Positions 45,129 through 55,594 are shown, counted from the stretch's first letter. The stretch: 64,000 nucleotides of DNA from Candidatus Mycolicibacterium alkanivorans (GCF_022760805.1 NZ_JAIVFL010000001.1:124001-188000), one strand, 5' to 3'. Numbers and translations: made by a program. The notes: generated from the letters alone by a model not told the origin.

Positions 45129-46418
45129 TCAGGCGGACACATCCGGGCGGCGGTTCTGCGCGCGACGCAGTGCACCGATCGGGTCGGCGTAGAGGCCGCC
45201 GAGCGAGACGATGCCGGCACCGGCTTCTTGCACCCGATTGCCGAAGGCAGTGACCCGGATGTCGCGGGGCGGCAACACCGTGCGTTCGGCGAAGGCTGCC
45301 TCGACGAGTTGCATGCCCTCCGGGTACTCGGTGAAGGCCTGGCCGCCGACGATCACCTCGTCGGGGTTGAGCATGTCGCGCAACAGTGCCACCGCTCCGC
45401 CCAGCGCACGGGCCCGCTCGCCGAGCAGATCGCGGGCCGCGACCGCCGCGGGCTGGTCACCCTGCCGTGCGACACGCAACAGTGCGGCCGGCGAGGCGCC
45501 GGGGCCGGCGGCCGCGATGATCCCGCGCTTGCGGGCAGCCGCCAGCACGGCCTCGTCGCTGACGGTCGACTCGAGCTGACCGGTGCCACCGAGGATTTCC
45601 GATTGCACCGGCAGCGCGGCAATGGTTCCCGGACCACTGGTCGGGCTGTGTACGCGTCCGCCGATCACCAGCGCGAAACCCACTGTCTCACGGGCATATA
45701 CGTAGAGACTGCTCGACGAGGGCTGCGGCGGCCGGCGCATTCCCAACAGCAACTCGGCGCCGGCCATCGCGTCGACGTGGGAGGCCACCGACACCGGCAG
45801 ACCGAGCGTTTCGGCCAGCACCGGACCGACCGGAGCCTGCGACCAGCCGAGCCGGGGATGGTCGACGTGGCCGGTGGTGCTGTCGACCACGCCGCCGGTC
45901 GCCACGCCGATCCACAGCGGACGACGGCGATGCCAGCGGCTCAGATAGCGGCGCGCGCTGGCGGCCAGTGAAGCCAGCGCCTGGGCCTGCCCGGCGCGGG
46001 GGGTGGGGGTTTCGACGGCGTCGAGGGTGCGGCCGAACAGGTCGGTGGCCACGATGCTCGTGGTGCGCGCACCGATGTGGATGCCGAGGGTCAGAAACGG
46101 CTCGTGGTTGACCTCGACCGGAACGCGGGGCCGGCCGATGGCGCCGGAGACGGCCAGGTCGGCCCGCTCGCGCAGGACTCCGGCGTCCAGCAGGGCGGTG
46201 ACCTGGCGGTTGACCGTCGCAATCGACAGCTTGGTGACCTGGGCGATCACGTCGCGGGCGATCGCCCCGCGCTGGCGCACCGCGGCGAAGACTGCGGCGG
46301 TCGCCGCGTCGGGGATGCGCAGCGACGGCGCGATGATGTGGTGGCGGGTCCGCAGCGGATGCGGTCGGCCAGCAGTGGTGCGAGCCGGGCTGTGGGAGGA
46401 AAGGGCGGTGGTACGCAC
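45129..46418 (-). CDS. ROK-family transcriptional regulator (Rv0485-like)
   Basis: A 429-residue regulator. The N-terminal winged helix is AAVFAAVRQRGAIARDVIAQ and the following VTKLSIATVNRQVTAL; the ROK domain has LGIHIGARTTSIVATDLFG and LGGAVALLRDMLNPDEVIVGG. The CXCGXXGCXE zinc motif of sugar-kinase ROK proteins is not seen, so it is probably not a kinase. GTG 46418 is chosen because AAGGA lies 8 bp before it; GTG 46460 is the longer alternative without one. Confidence 0.83.
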   Translation of the reverse strand: MRTTALSSHSPARTTAGRPHPLRTRHHIIAPSLRIPDAATAAVFAAVRQRGAIARDVIAQVTKLSIATVNRQVTALLDAGVLRERADLAVSGAIGRPRVPVEVNHEPFLTLGIHIGARTTSIVATDLFGRTLDAVETPTPRAGQAQALASLAASARRYLSRWHRRRPLWIGVATGGVVDSTTGHVDHPRLGWSQAPVGPVLAETLGLPVSVASHVDAMAGAELLLGMRRPPQPSSSSLYVYARETVGFALVIGGRVHSPTSGPGTIAALPVQSEILGGTGQLESTVSDEAVLAAARKRGIIAAAGPGASPAALLRVARQGDQPAAVAARDLLGERARALGGAVALLRDMLNPDEVIVGGQAFTEYPEGMQLVEAAFAERTVLPPRDIRVTAFGNRVQEAGAGIVSLGGLYADPIGALRRAQNRRPDVSA

Positions 46419-46768
46419 TGGGAGGGTCCTTCTCGAGTCGGGGGTGGGCTTGAGGGCCACGCCTGGCGACTTGAGCGGGACGGGAAGAAGAGTCCGGTCT
46501 GGTCAGGCGCAGCGAATCGCGCGACAACAACACGCGGTGTGCGCGACCAGACAGCTGGTCAGCCCGAGACGGATCACGGGAAGGAATTTAACACAGTTAC
46601 CATTCGCCGCCGACCAGCCCCAAGCGCCCACCCGAGCTCCGCGCCGCCCTACCCGCCCTCGACCAACACATCGATCAGCGGCTCGCCCACGCCAGACTTC
46701 CCACCGCAGCATGAAACTCGGCTCAACTGCCAAAGCCCTAGCGACAAAGGGTCGCTAAAGTTGGACCG
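46419..46768. promoter_or_regulatory. 350-bp divergent intergenic region with one palindrome
   Basis: No gene is supported here. It separates the ROK gene from the divergent SDR gene. The palindrome TAGCGAC-AAAGG-GTCGCTA at 46739-46757 ends 11 bp before the SDR start, a place where a bound repressor would block initiation. The lower-GC stretch around 46577-46600 (AATTTAACACAG) could hold a promoter. Confidence 0.45.
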
Positions 46769-47518
46769 ATGACTTCTCCAGATGCCCATTCCCGCGTGGC
46801 CGTTGTCACCGGCGCGAGCGCCGGCATTGGAGAGGCAACCGCCAGAACGCTTGCCGCGCAAGGCTTTCACGTTGTCGCCGTGGCTCGTCGCGGTGACCGG
46901 ATCCAGCGCCTGGCCGATGAGATCGGCGGCACCGCCGTCGTGGCGGACGTCACAGACGGCGCCGCGGTGGAAGCGCTGGCAGCCGGGCTGACCCGGGTGG
47001 ATGCGCTGATCAACAACGCCGGCGGGGCCAAGGGCCTGGAACCCATCGCCGAGGCGGACCTGGAGAACTGGCGCTGGATGTGGGAGACCAACGTCATGGG
47101 CACGCTGCGCATCACCCGCGCGCTGCTGCCCAAGCTGATCGCATCCGGCGACGGCCTGATCGTCACCGTCACCTCGATCGCCGCCCTGGAGGTCTACGAC
47201 AACGGCGGCGGCTACACCTCGGCCAAGCACGCCCAGGGCGCGCTGCACCGGACCCTGCGCGGTGAACTGCTCGGAAAACCGGTGCGGCTCACCGAGATTG
47301 CGCCCGGCGCGGTGCGGACTGAGTTCTCGCTGGTGCGTTTCGCCGGCGACGAGCAGCGCGCCGAGGCGGTCTACAACGGCATCGAGCCGTTGGTGGCCGA
47401 GGACGTCGCCGAGGCGATCGGCTTCGTCGCGTCACGCCCGTCGCACGTCAACATCGACCAGATGATCATCCGGCCGCGGGATCAGGCCAGCGCCAGCCGG
47501 TTCAACCGCCGGGGGTAA
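46769..47518 (+). CDS. short-chain dehydrogenase/reductase (Rv0484c-like)
   Basis: A 249-residue classical SDR. The NAD(P) motif is [17 protein letters not shown], followed by [10 protein letters not shown], the Ser in [10 protein letters not shown] and the catalytic YTSAKHAQ. The YdfG-type C terminus ([12 protein letters not shown]) resembles serine/3-hydroxy acid dehydrogenases. ATG 46769 has no clear Shine-Dalgarno. Its stop overlaps the convergent L,D-transpeptidase gene by 17 bp. Substrate unknown. Confidence 0.87.
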   Translation: MTSPDAHSRVAVVTGASAGIGEATARTLAAQGFHVVAVARRGDRIQRLADEIGGTAVVADVTDGAAVEALAAGLTRVDALINNAGGAKGLEPIAEADLENWRWMWETNVMGTLRITRALLPKLIASGDGLIVTVTSIAALEVYDNGGGYTSAKHAQGALHRTLRGELLGKPVRLTEIAPGAVRTEFSLVRFAGDEQRAEAVYNGIEPLVAEDVAEAIGFVASRPSHVNIDQMIIRPRDQASASRFNRRG

Positions 47519-48845
47519 CCGAGCTCGACGAGGGGAATGTCGTCGAGGGCGTCGTCGCGGTCGTGGTGGGCGTGCCGGACAGCGTCGGTGCATCGGTCGG
47601 GGTGGCCGGTGCGCTACTGGGGATGTTCGACGCCGCCCTGGTGTCTCCCAGCGCGGACATCGTTTTCCACTCGTTCCAGTCCACCGCCCAGTCCCAGATG
47701 TCGCCGTCGGCGTAGGACAGCTGGATGGAGGTGCCGGTGACTTCGACCGGGTCACCGTAGACGGCGCTGTAGTAGTACTGCTCGGCGTCACCGGAGGACA
47801 GGTTGATGCAGCCGTTGGTGACGTTGGTGTTGCCCTGCGCGCCAGACGAGGCCGGGTTGGCGTGGATGAACTCGCCGTTGTTGGAGATCCGCACCGCCCA
47901 GCGCTCGTGGATGTTGCTGTAGCCGGCCGCCGGGTTGGACATGTAGAAGTCGGAGTACTTCTCGGTGACGACGTGGATGCCGCTGCGGGTGACGTTGCGG
48001 GGCAGGTCGGCTTCACCGTAGCTGCACGGGAAGTCCATGAGGACGCCCGCGTCGGTGATCACCTGAATGCGGTGCGAAGCGGCGTCGGCCTTGACCACCT
48101 GGCGGCGGCCGATCTCGAAGTCCAGGGTCGAATCGGCCGCGCCGTAGGCGTCGTCGCCGAACTTCACCCCGTACAGGCGGGCATCGACGTGCACCTTGGT
48201 GCCGGGCTGGTAGTACTCCCGGGTCCGCCAGTGCACCCGCGAGCCCTGGGCCTCGTCGGGCAGCCAGGCCCAGCTGCCCTCGGTCGGCGGGTCGGTGACC
48301 ACGGTCAGCGCACGTTCCACGTCGGGGCGGTGCGCGTCGTCGATCGAGGCGTCGAACTGCATGATGATCGGCGCCGCGACGCCGACGGTCTGGCCGTCGG
48401 AAAGCTGGAACTGCCCGTTGACCTGTGTGGTCGGGTTGATCGTGGCGAACGTGGCGGCGACCGGCACGGCCTTGCCGTCCCGACCGACCACCGAACCCAC
48501 CCAGGTGTACACCGCGCCGTAGCCCAGCGGCTCGGTGGCGGTGAACGCCGCGCGGTCGCGGTCGAGCGTGCCGGCCACCGGCTTGCCCTCGGCGTTGGTC
48601 AGCGTGACCTGCTGCAGCCAGCCGTCCTTGACCTGCAGGCTGACCGGGCTGGTCGGCAGGACGTCTTTGGCGGCGTCAGCCGGGGTGAAGGTCAGCGAGG
48701 GTTTGGGCGGCGGCGCCGAGGACTCGGAGCGTTTGTCGGGGCCGCCGATGCAGGCGGCCAGCGCGCCGGGTGCGACCACACCGAGCCCCAGCGCCGTCAA
48801 CACGCGCCGGCGGTTCACCGGCGGCAGTCTGTCGGCGGGACTCAC
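47502..48845 (-). CDS. lprQ: L,D-transpeptidase lipoprotein (LdtMt5/LprQ-like)
   Basis: A 447-residue exported peptidoglycan cross-linking enzyme. A basic N terminus ([12 protein letters not shown]) and lipobox ALAAC indicate a lipoprotein; two Ig-like domains follow (about residues 45-250). The YkuD domain has [21 protein letters not shown] with the catalytic Cys in TNGCINLS. The last ~55 residues are Ser/Thr/Pro-rich. GTG 48845 (MSPADRLPP) is used; TTG 48854 is possible. It corresponds to Rv0483. Confidence 0.92.
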   Translation of the reverse strand: MSPADRLPPVNRRRVLTALGLGVVAPGALAACIGGPDKRSESSAPPPKPSLTFTPADAAKDVLPTSPVSLQVKDGWLQQVTLTNAEGKPVAGTLDRDRAAFTATEPLGYGAVYTWVGSVVGRDGKAVPVAATFATINPTTQVNGQFQLSDGQTVGVAAPIIMQFDASIDDAHRPDVERALTVVTDPPTEGSWAWLPDEAQGSRVHWRTREYYQPGTKVHVDARLYGVKFGDDAYGAADSTLDFEIGRRQVVKADAASHRIQVITDAGVLMDFPCSYGEADLPRNVTRSGIHVVTEKYSDFYMSNPAAGYSNIHERWAVRISNNGEFIHANPASSGAQGNTNVTNGCINLSSGDAEQYYYSAVYGDPVEVTGTSIQLSYADGDIWDWAVDWNEWKTMSALGDTRAASNIPSSAPATPTDAPTLSGTPTTTATTPSTTFPSSSSVTPGG

Positions 48846-48892
48846 GTCAATCAAAGATACGGAATCACTCGACAGACAGCGAAAACGTGTCG

Positions 48893-49963
48893 CTACAGCA
48901 CGCAGCCGACCAGCACAGGTTCAGGTAGCAGGGTGATGCCGAACACGTCGCGCACGCCGTCGCGCACGGTTCGTGCCAGGGCGAGCACATCGGCGGTGCT
49001 GGCCCGTCCCCGGTTGGTCAGCGCCAGCGCATGCTTGGTCGACAGCCGGCAGACGGCGTCGGGCCCCGGATAGCCCTTGCCGAACCCGGCGTGCTCCACC
49101 AGCCAGCCCGCCGCCAGCTTCACCCCGTCGGGGGCCGGGTATTGCGGGACCGGACCGTCGTGGCGGGCCTGCAGCGCCTCGTACTGTTCGGCGGGCACCA
49201 CCGGATTGGTGAAGAACGAGCCGACGCTCCAGGTGTCGTGGTCGGCGGCGTCGAGCACCATGCCCTTGCGGGCGCGCAGGCCCAATACGGCCGTGCGGAC
49301 GTCGGCCGGGTCGCAGCGCTCCCCCGCCGCCACCTCGAGCGCGGCGGCGAGCTCGGCGTAGCGCAGCGGCGCCGACCGTCCGGACGGGTCGAGGGTGAAC
49401 TCCACCTCGAGCACCACCGCGTCCGTGGAATTCTTCAGCACACTGTGGCGGTAGCCGAACCCGAGTTCCTGCGCCGCCGCCCAGCGGACCTGGCCGGTGC
49501 GGCGGTGCAGCAGCCGGACCCGGGTCAGGGTGTCGGCCACCTCGACCCCGTAGGCGCCGACGTTCTGCACCGGCGTCGCCCCGGCCGTGCCGGGGATGCC
49601 GGACAGGCACTCCAGTCCGCCCAGTCCGTTCTCGACGGCGGCCACCACGACGTCGTCCCACACCGCCCCGGCCTCGGCGCGCAGCAGGCCACCGTCCACC
49701 GTGATCGCCGGGTTGGCCAGCCGCACGACAGTCAGCCCGGCCAGGTCGTCGGCGATCACGACGTTGGAGCCGCCGGCCAGCACCAGGATGTCTTCGGCGG
49801 ACTCCCGGTCGAGGGCGCGCAGGGTCGCCACGATCTGGTCGGCGGTGGTGCAGGTGATGACGCGGGGGGCGACGGGGCCGACACGCAGCGTGGTCAGCGA
49901 CGCCAGCGGCACACCCTCGGCGATCGCCGCGCCGCCGAAATCCACGTGCCCGCCGCTGCCCAC
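48893..49963 (-). CDS. murB: UDP-N-acetylenolpyruvoylglucosamine reductase
   Basis: A 356-residue flavoenzyme of peptidoglycan precursor synthesis. Seen are the FAD-binding [39 protein letters not shown], the [10 protein letters not shown] catalytic serine region and [19 protein letters not shown] 49963 (MGSGGHVDF) gives a family-like length; GTG 49984 adds seven residues. It is divergent from the DUF2505 pair with only 26 bp between starts. Confidence 0.93.
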   Translation of the reverse strand: MGSGGHVDFGGAAIAEGVPLASLTTLRVGPVAPRVITCTTADQIVATLRALDRESAEDILVLAGGSNVVIADDLAGLTVVRLANPAITVDGGLLRAEAGAVWDDVVVAAVENGLGGLECLSGIPGTAGATPVQNVGAYGVEVADTLTRVRLLHRRTGQVRWAAAQELGFGYRHSVLKNSTDAVVLEVEFTLDPSGRSAPLRYAELAAALEVAAGERCDPADVRTAVLGLRARKGMVLDAADHDTWSVGSFFTNPVVPAEQYEALQARHDGPVPQYPAPDGVKLAAGWLVEHAGFGKGYPGPDAVCRLSTKHALALTNRGRASTADVLALARTVRDGVRDVFGITLLPEPVLVGCVL

Positions 49964-49989
49964 GGCCCGTAACGGTAGCCTCACCAGCT

Positions 49990-50496
49990 ATGCCGCGTTC
50001 GTTCGACATGGCCGCCGACTACGAGGGCAGCGTCGAACAGGTCCATGAGGCATTGCGCGACGAGCAGTACTGGCTGGCCCGGCTGGCCGACTCCGGTGCC
50101 GACGACGCCAGCCTGGACTCGATCCGGCTCGACGACGACGGCGGCGTCGCCGTCACGACGACCCAGATCCTGAGGGCCGACCGGCTGCCCGGGATCGTCA
50201 CCCAGTTCCATCGCGGCGATCTGGAGATCCAGCGGATGGAGTGCTGGACCGGGCTGGTCGACGGTAAAGCCAAGGCGACCGTCGCCGGCGCGGTCTCCCG
50301 CGCGCCAGTCTCACTGAGCGGCGACGCGCAGCTCGGCCCCTCAGACGCTCACACCCGCTTGGCTTTTCGCGCCACCGTCGAGGTGCGCATCCCGTTGGTC
50401 GGCGGCAAGGTGGAGAACTTCATCGGAAACCAGCTGGTGGAGCTGCTCATCGCCGAGCAGCGCTTCACCACCATGTGGATCGCCGAGAACCGCTGA
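49990..50496 (+). CDS. DUF2505 family protein (Rv0481c-like)
   Basis: A 168-residue SRPBCC-like (START-fold) protein of DUF2505. It begins PRSFDMAADYEGSVEQVHEALRDEQYW and ends with VEVRIPLVGGKVENFIGNQLVELLIAEQ, the family signature (quoted parts at about residues 2-27 and 128-155). It could bind a lipid or other hydrophobic ligand. A paralogue follows 21 bp later. Function unknown. Confidence 0.82.
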   Translation: MPRSFDMAADYEGSVEQVHEALRDEQYWLARLADSGADDASLDSIRLDDDGGVAVTTTQILRADRLPGIVTQFHRGDLEIQRMECWTGLVDGKAKATVAGAVSRAPVSLSGDAQLGPSDAHTRLAFRATVEVRIPLVGGKVENFIGNQLVELLIAEQRFTTMWIAENR

Positions 50497-50517
50497 GCCC
50501 GCAGGTACCGTTGCCTC

Positions 50518-51027
50518 ATGTCCCGCCACATGGACTACGTCATCACGCTGAACAAGCCCGCCGTCGACCTCTATGAGAGCTTCACCAGCCGCGAGTACTG
50601 GGAATATCTGGTCGCCGAGCACGGCCGCCTCTACGAGTCGACGCTGACCCGCTTCAGCCACGACGCCGATGGCACCGACATCGTGTTCAGCCACACCCTG
50701 TCCAGCAACGACCTGCCGCCGGTCGCGGCCGCCGTCGTGCCATTGAACATCACCGTGACCCGCGAGCAGCACTTCGACTTGTTCGACTCGGCCAGCAACT
50801 CCGCACGCGGGCACTACCAGGCTCGGGTACCTGCGCCGATGGACGTCGGCGGAACCTACGTGCTCTCCGAGTCGGCCGCCGGAAGCGCGCTACACCTCAA
50901 CAGCGTCTGCACGGTGAAAGTGCCGCTGGTGGGCGGCAAGATCGAGCAGTGGGTGCTCGGCGGGTTGCGCGGATTGTTCGACGCCGAGCGCGATTTCACC
51001 CGGGACTGGATCGCCAGCCATTACTAG
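50518..51027 (+). CDS. DUF2505 family protein, second paralogue
   Basis: A 169-residue protein with the same plan as its upstream neighbour: YVITLNKPAVDLYESFTSREYW at the N terminus and VKVPLVGGKIEQWVLGGLRGLFDAE near the C terminus. The shared VPLVGGKIE/IPLVGGKVE block shows a tandem duplication, although the middle has diverged strongly. ATG 50518. Function unknown. Confidence 0.8.
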   Translation: MSRHMDYVITLNKPAVDLYESFTSREYWEYLVAEHGRLYESTLTRFSHDADGTDIVFSHTLSSNDLPPVAAAVVPLNITVTREQHFDLFDSASNSARGHYQARVPAPMDVGGTYVLSESAAGSALHLNSVCTVKVPLVGGKIEQWVLGGLRGLFDAERDFTRDWIASHY

Positions 51028-51100
51028 GCCACGACGGCCCGTCGGTATCCCGACGCGCGGCACTACCAACGCAAACCGGCTCCGACGCGCCGACCGCTGG

Positions 51101-51814
51101 ATGCTGAACTCACCCCGGGTGCACACGGCGCTGGAGTCCGCGACCGATCCGGTGATCGTGGATCTGGGCTACGGCCGATTGCCGGTCACCACACTGGAAT
51201 TGGCGTCGCGGCTTCGCACGGTGCGTCCCGACATCCGGGTGGTGGGTCTGGAGATCGACCCCGAGCGGGTGGTGCCCGGCGTCGCCGGGGTCGAGTTCGG
51301 TGTGGGTGGATTCGAGCTCGCCGGGCTGCACCCGATTCTGGTGCGGGCGTTCAACGTGTTGCGCCAGTATCCGGAAGAAGCTGTCGCCGACGCCTGGGAC
51401 ACGATGCGCGCCCGGCTGGCACCGGGTGGGTTGATTCTGGACGGCACCTGCGACGAGCTCGGCCGACTGTGCTGCTGGGTGTTGCTCGACGGCGACGGAC
51501 CGGTGAGCCTGACGCTGGCCTGCGACCCCCGGTACATCGAACGACCCTCGGATCTGGCCGAGCGGCTGCCGAAAATCCTTATCCACCACAATGTTCCAGG
51601 CCAGCCGATCCACCAGCTGCTCAGCAGGGCGGATCGCGCCTGGGCGGCTGCCGCCGGGCATTCGGTGTTCGGCCCACGCGATCGGTGGCGGGCGATGCTG
51701 GCGCACCTTCGCGGTACGGGGCAGGACATCGAGGCGCAGCGGCGCAAAGTGCGCGATGCGGTGCTCACCGTGCAGTGGGCAACGGTCGCCCCGTCCGGTA
51801 GCTGCTCGGCCTAG
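51101..51814 (+). CDS. SAM-dependent methyltransferase-like protein, start uncertain
   Basis: A 237-residue protein (from ATG 51101) with motif I VIVDLGYGRLPVTTLELASRL and GLEIDPERV after strand 2, as in class I methyltransferases. The frame stays open upstream and encodes RRPVGIPTRGTTNANRLRRADRW (51032-51100), which looks like a conserved N terminus. No ATG, GTG or TTG lies before it in frame; the first unusual codon is ATT 51020, overlapping the DUF2505 stop. The true start is unresolved. Substrate unknown. Confidence 0.7.
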   Translation: MLNSPRVHTALESATDPVIVDLGYGRLPVTTLELASRLRTVRPDIRVVGLEIDPERVVPGVAGVEFGVGGFELAGLHPILVRAFNVLRQYPEEAVADAWDTMRARLAPGGLILDGTCDELGRLCCWVLLDGDGPVSLTLACDPRYIERPSDLAERLPKILIHHNVPGQPIHQLLSRADRAWAAAAGHSVFGPRDRWRAMLAHLRGTGQDIEAQRRKVRDAVLTVQWATVAPSGSCSA

Positions 51815-51823
51815 GCTTGAAGC

Positions 51824-52645
51824 ATGCGGATTGCCCTGGCCCAGATTCTCGCGGGCACCGATCCCGTCGCCAACCTGACGCTGGTCGACGACTACACCCG
51901 CCGCGCCGCCGAAGCCGGTGCCCGCCTCGTGGTGTTTCCCGAGGGCACGATGTCGCGGTTCGGCGTGCCACTGGCCCCGGTCGCCGAGCCCCTCGACGGG
52001 CCGTGGGCCGACGCGGTGCGCGACATCGCCCGGCACGCCGGGATCACCGTGGTGGCCGGCATGTTCACGCCGTCGCCCGACGGACGCGTGACCAACACCC
52101 TGCTGGCCACCGGGCCCGACGTCGACGCCCACTACGACAAGATCCACCTCTACGACGCGTTCGGGTTCGCCGAGTCCGATGGGGTGGTGCCGGGCCGGCA
52201 GCCGGTGGTGATCACCGTCGACGGAGTCGGTGTCGGATTGACACTTTGCTACGACATCCGATTCCCGAACCTCTACCTCGAACTGGCCGACCGCGGCGCG
52301 CAGGTGATCACCGTCAGCGCGTCGTGGGGCGCCGGGCCGGGCAAGCTGGAGCAGTGGACGCTGCTGGCCCGGGCGCGGGCACTGGATTCCACCTGTTTCG
52401 TCGCCGCCGCGGGCCAGGGTTACCCGGGAGACGAGCTGGCCAGAGCGACGAAGGCGCCGGCCGGAGTCGGGGGCAGCCTGGTGGCATCCCCGCTCGGGGA
52501 GGTGCTGGCCTCGGCGGGTCCCGATCCCGAACTGGTGGTCGCCGACATCGACATCGACTGCCTGCCGTCGGTCCGCGAGACCCTCGGTGTACTGCGTAAC
52601 CGCTCAGAGTTCGCTCAGATTGATAGGGCAGAATCGCGCGGGTGA
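51824..52645 (+). CDS. carbon-nitrogen hydrolase (Rv0480c-like, nitrilase superfamily)
   Basis: A 273-residue amidase of the nitrilase superfamily with its Glu-Lys-Cys triad visible: VVFPEGTMS, YDKIHLYDAFG and LTLCYDIRFPNLY. The closest type is the Nit/omega-amidase branch that repairs metabolites such as deaminated glutathione. ATG 51824. Its stop overlaps the DUF2993 start by 4 bp (GTGA). Substrate inferred only. Confidence 0.86.
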   Translation: MRIALAQILAGTDPVANLTLVDDYTRRAAEAGARLVVFPEGTMSRFGVPLAPVAEPLDGPWADAVRDIARHAGITVVAGMFTPSPDGRVTNTLLATGPDVDAHYDKIHLYDAFGFAESDGVVPGRQPVVITVDGVGVGLTLCYDIRFPNLYLELADRGAQVITVSASWGAGPGKLEQWTLLARARALDSTCFVAAAGQGYPGDELARATKAPAGVGGSLVASPLGEVLASAGPDPELVVADIDIDCLPSVRETLGVLRNRSEFAQIDRAESRG

Positions 52646-53529
52646 CGTATCCGCCACGGGGCCCCAACCATCCCTTCGGCCCCGGCGACCGCACCGCCCC
52701 GGCCTGGCCCGCGGTCGCTCAGGATCAGCCCACCCAGTTCATCCCGCAACCCGGCCCGCCAAGCGCACCCCCGCCGCAGGAGCCCGAGGAACCAAAGTCG
52801 GGGTTCCTGCGCGACCCGCTGTCGATCGTCCTGGCGCTCGTCATCGTCGTGGCGCTGGTGATCGCCGGCCTGCTGGGCGTCGAACTCTATGTCCGGCACA
52901 AGGCCGACACGGTGGTGGCCCAGGCCGTCGAGTGCGTGGTCAAGGACGGGGCGAGCGTCTCGTTCGGGATGCGGCCCCTCGTGCTGCAGCACTTGAGCGG
53001 TCACTACAGCGACATCAACGTGGAGACCGCAGGCAACCAGATCCGGGAAGCCAAGGGCATGAAGCTCAACCTGGTGCTCGACGACATCAAGATCCAGAAG
53101 ACCGCCGACTCGGCGGGCACGCTCGGCTCGCTGGACGCCACGATCACGTGGTCCAGCGATGGGATCAAGCAGACGCTGCAGAACATCATCCCGATCGTAG
53201 GTGGTCTGGTCACCGGGGTCAGCACGTCGCCGTCGGACGGCACCATCGAACTGCGGGGCGGCGTCGGCACCATCAAGGCCAGGCCCGAGGTGTCCAACGG
53301 CAGCCTGAACCTGCAGGTCGTCAGCCTCAGCGGATTGGGGTTCCTGCTGCCTCGGGAAACCGTCCAGCCGGCGTTCGACGCGTTCACCACCACGCTGACC
53401 AAGAACCTGCCGATGGGCATCCACGCCGACAGCGTGGCGGTGACCGACACCGGGGTGACCGCCAAGTTCGTCACCCGCGATGCGACCATCCCCAACGGGC
53501 AGCAGGATCCCTGCTTCGCAGGCATCTAA
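52642..53529 (+). CDS. DUF2993 (LmeA-type) membrane-anchored protein (Rv0479c-like)
   Basis: A 295-residue protein. A proline-rich cytosolic start of ~55 residues is followed by one helix (LSIVLALVIVVALVIAGLLG) and an extracytoplasmic DUF2993 domain with VSFGMRPLVLQHLSGHYSDINV and an end FVTRDATIPNGQQDPCFAGI (about residues 108-295). LmeA-type proteins bind phospholipids and act in mannan or lipid metabolism. GTG 52642. Role unknown. Confidence 0.82.
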   Translation: MTYPPRGPNHPFGPGDRTAPAWPAVAQDQPTQFIPQPGPPSAPPPQEPEEPKSGFLRDPLSIVLALVIVVALVIAGLLGVELYVRHKADTVVAQAVECVVKDGASVSFGMRPLVLQHLSGHYSDINVETAGNQIREAKGMKLNLVLDDIKIQKTADSAGTLGSLDATITWSSDGIKQTLQNIIPIVGGLVTGVSTSPSDGTIELRGGVGTIKARPEVSNGSLNLQVVSLSGLGFLLPRETVQPAFDAFTTTLTKNLPMGIHADSVAVTDTGVTAKFVTRDATIPNGQQDPCFAGI

Positions 53530-53559
53530 TCCGCCCGGCCTGTCGGCTCTCGATGCGCG

Positions 53560-54242
<683 letters not shown>

Positions 54243-54243
<1 letters not shown>

Positions 54244-54662
54244 CAGAACGGCTCTTCGGAGCCGCCGGGGTTGCAGCCGGCGGCGGTCATCGCGTTGTCG
54301 TCGACCACGGGCCGCCAGGGCTCGAGATTCCAACTGGCCTTGCCCGGCTCGGCGAACTCGGCGAACCGGAAATGGCAGACGAACTGGTCCCGCATTCCCG
54401 GGGTGTTGACGTCGGGGGCCTGTGCAAGCACCTCGCCCCAGGCTTCGTCGATCTCCCAGGACGGCTTGAAAAGCTGGCCGGCGGCCTCACGGCCCGCCGC
54501 GGTGGGATAGACCCGCAGACTGACGAGGTCACCCCAGTGCTGCCATTGGGTGTGGTCGATGAACGGCGGCGACGGGTTGGTGTCGGCCGAGGCCGGTGCG
54601 GCCAGGATCAGCGCCGCCGGCACCGCGGCCAGTGCCACGAGCAGGCGACGTCGACCGGTCAG
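54243..54662 (-). CDS. secreted DUF2599 protein (Rv0477-like), probable CTG start
   Basis: A 139-residue exported protein if started at CTG 54662: a signal peptide [20 protein letters not shown] ends at APASA. The mature part has [31 protein letters not shown] and two cysteines, the DUF2599 pattern. The first standard codon is GTG 54638, which would remove the basic n-region of the signal peptide and has no Shine-Dalgarno. CTG 54662 has AGGGGA 8 bp upstream and overlaps the DUF2516 stop (CTGA). Confidence 0.78.
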
Positions 54663-54934
54663 CGCGACTTCCCCTGGATCTCGAGCAGCTTGGGGCGGAC
54701 ATCGACGATGTAGACGCCGGCGGCTACCGCGGCGATCGCGACGCCGGTGACCCCCAGCACCAGGGCCAGCAGACCAGCGACGCCCAGGATCACCAGCCAG
54801 ACCGGCTTGGTGAGCTTCTCGGCCGCAGTGTAGGCGTCGGGCCGCTGCATGGCGGCGTGGACGAACGCGTACAGCGTGGCGCCGACTACGGCGAGCTGCA
54901 AAACGAAAAGGACGGTACCCACAAGCTGGCTCAC
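54659..54934 (-). CDS. DUF2516 membrane protein (Rv0476-like)
   Basis: A 91-residue protein with two or three helices: residues 4-28, 45-63 and 64-78. The segment [21 protein letters not shown] between helices is the conserved part of DUF2516. GTG 54934 lies 39 bp after the hbhA stop, so it is probably cotranscribed. Its stop overlaps the next gene. Function unknown. Confidence 0.83.
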   Translation of the reverse strand: MSQLVGTVLFVLQLAVVGATLYAFVHAAMQRPDAYTAAEKLTKPVWLVILGVAGLLALVLGVTGVAIAAVAAGVYIVDVRPKLLEIQGKSR

Positions 54935-54973
54935 AATGAACCAGCCTAGGCGGATACCGTCCCGATCGTCGAT

Positions 54974-55594
54974 TTACTTCTGGGTAACCTTCTTGGCCGG
55001 GGCCTTCTTGGCCGGGGCGTCGTTGGCCGGGGCCTCGTTGGCGGCGGCGTTGGCCGGAGCCTTCTTGGCGGCAGCAGCCTTGGCCGGAGCCTTCTCGGCC
55101 GGAGCCTCGCCGGCGGGCAGCTCGACGCCGACCAGCTTGGCGGCGCGCTCGCCGACGGCGCGGGTCTGCGACGACACGCTGCCCAGGGCTTCCTGCGTCA
55201 GCTCGACGGCCTGGTCGACGTAGCCCTCGACCTGCGCGGCGGCTTCCTTGAAGTCAGGCTGACTGCGCAGCCGCTCCAGCGCGGCCTCGCCACGCTCGAC
55301 GAGACTGTTGTAGGTCGCGGTGGCGTCCTCGAAGAAGCTGTCGGCAGCCTTGCGAAGCTCCTCGCTGGACAACCGGCCACGCAGCTCCTCGGCGCGCTGC
55401 GGCAGGTCGTCCTGCAGCTTGGTCAGCGCGGCACGACGCTCTTCGACCCGCTCGGCGGCCTCGGTGCGGACCTCTCCGGCGCGCTCGCGCAGGCCGGCCA
55501 GGATCTCGTTGACCGTGGCCAAGGCCAGGTCGGCAGCGCCGACCGCGGCGAGCAGAGGGGCCTTCAGATCCTCGATGGTGGGGTTCTCGGCCAT
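54974..55594 (-). CDS. hbhA: heparin-binding hemagglutinin HbhA
   Basis: A 206-residue surface/lipid-associated adhesin. Residues ~1-150 are a long amphipathic coiled coil starting [22 protein letters not shown]. The C-terminal ~45 residues are the Lys/Ala/Pro-rich heparin-binding tail, but here KKAPA units alternate with [14 protein letters not shown], so it has fewer lysines and added acidic/Asn residues than the MTB tail as I remember it. ATG 55594 has a strong AAAGGAG site. Confidence 0.93.
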   Translation of the reverse strand: MAENPTIEDLKAPLLAAVGAADLALATVNEILAGLRERAGEVRTEAAERVEERRAALTKLQDDLPQRAEELRGRLSSEELRKAADSFFEDATATYNSLVERGEAALERLRSQPDFKEAAAQVEGYVDQAVELTQEALGSVSSQTRAVGERAAKLVGVELPAGEAPAEKAPAKAAAAKKAPANAAANEAPANDAPAKKAPAKKVTQK

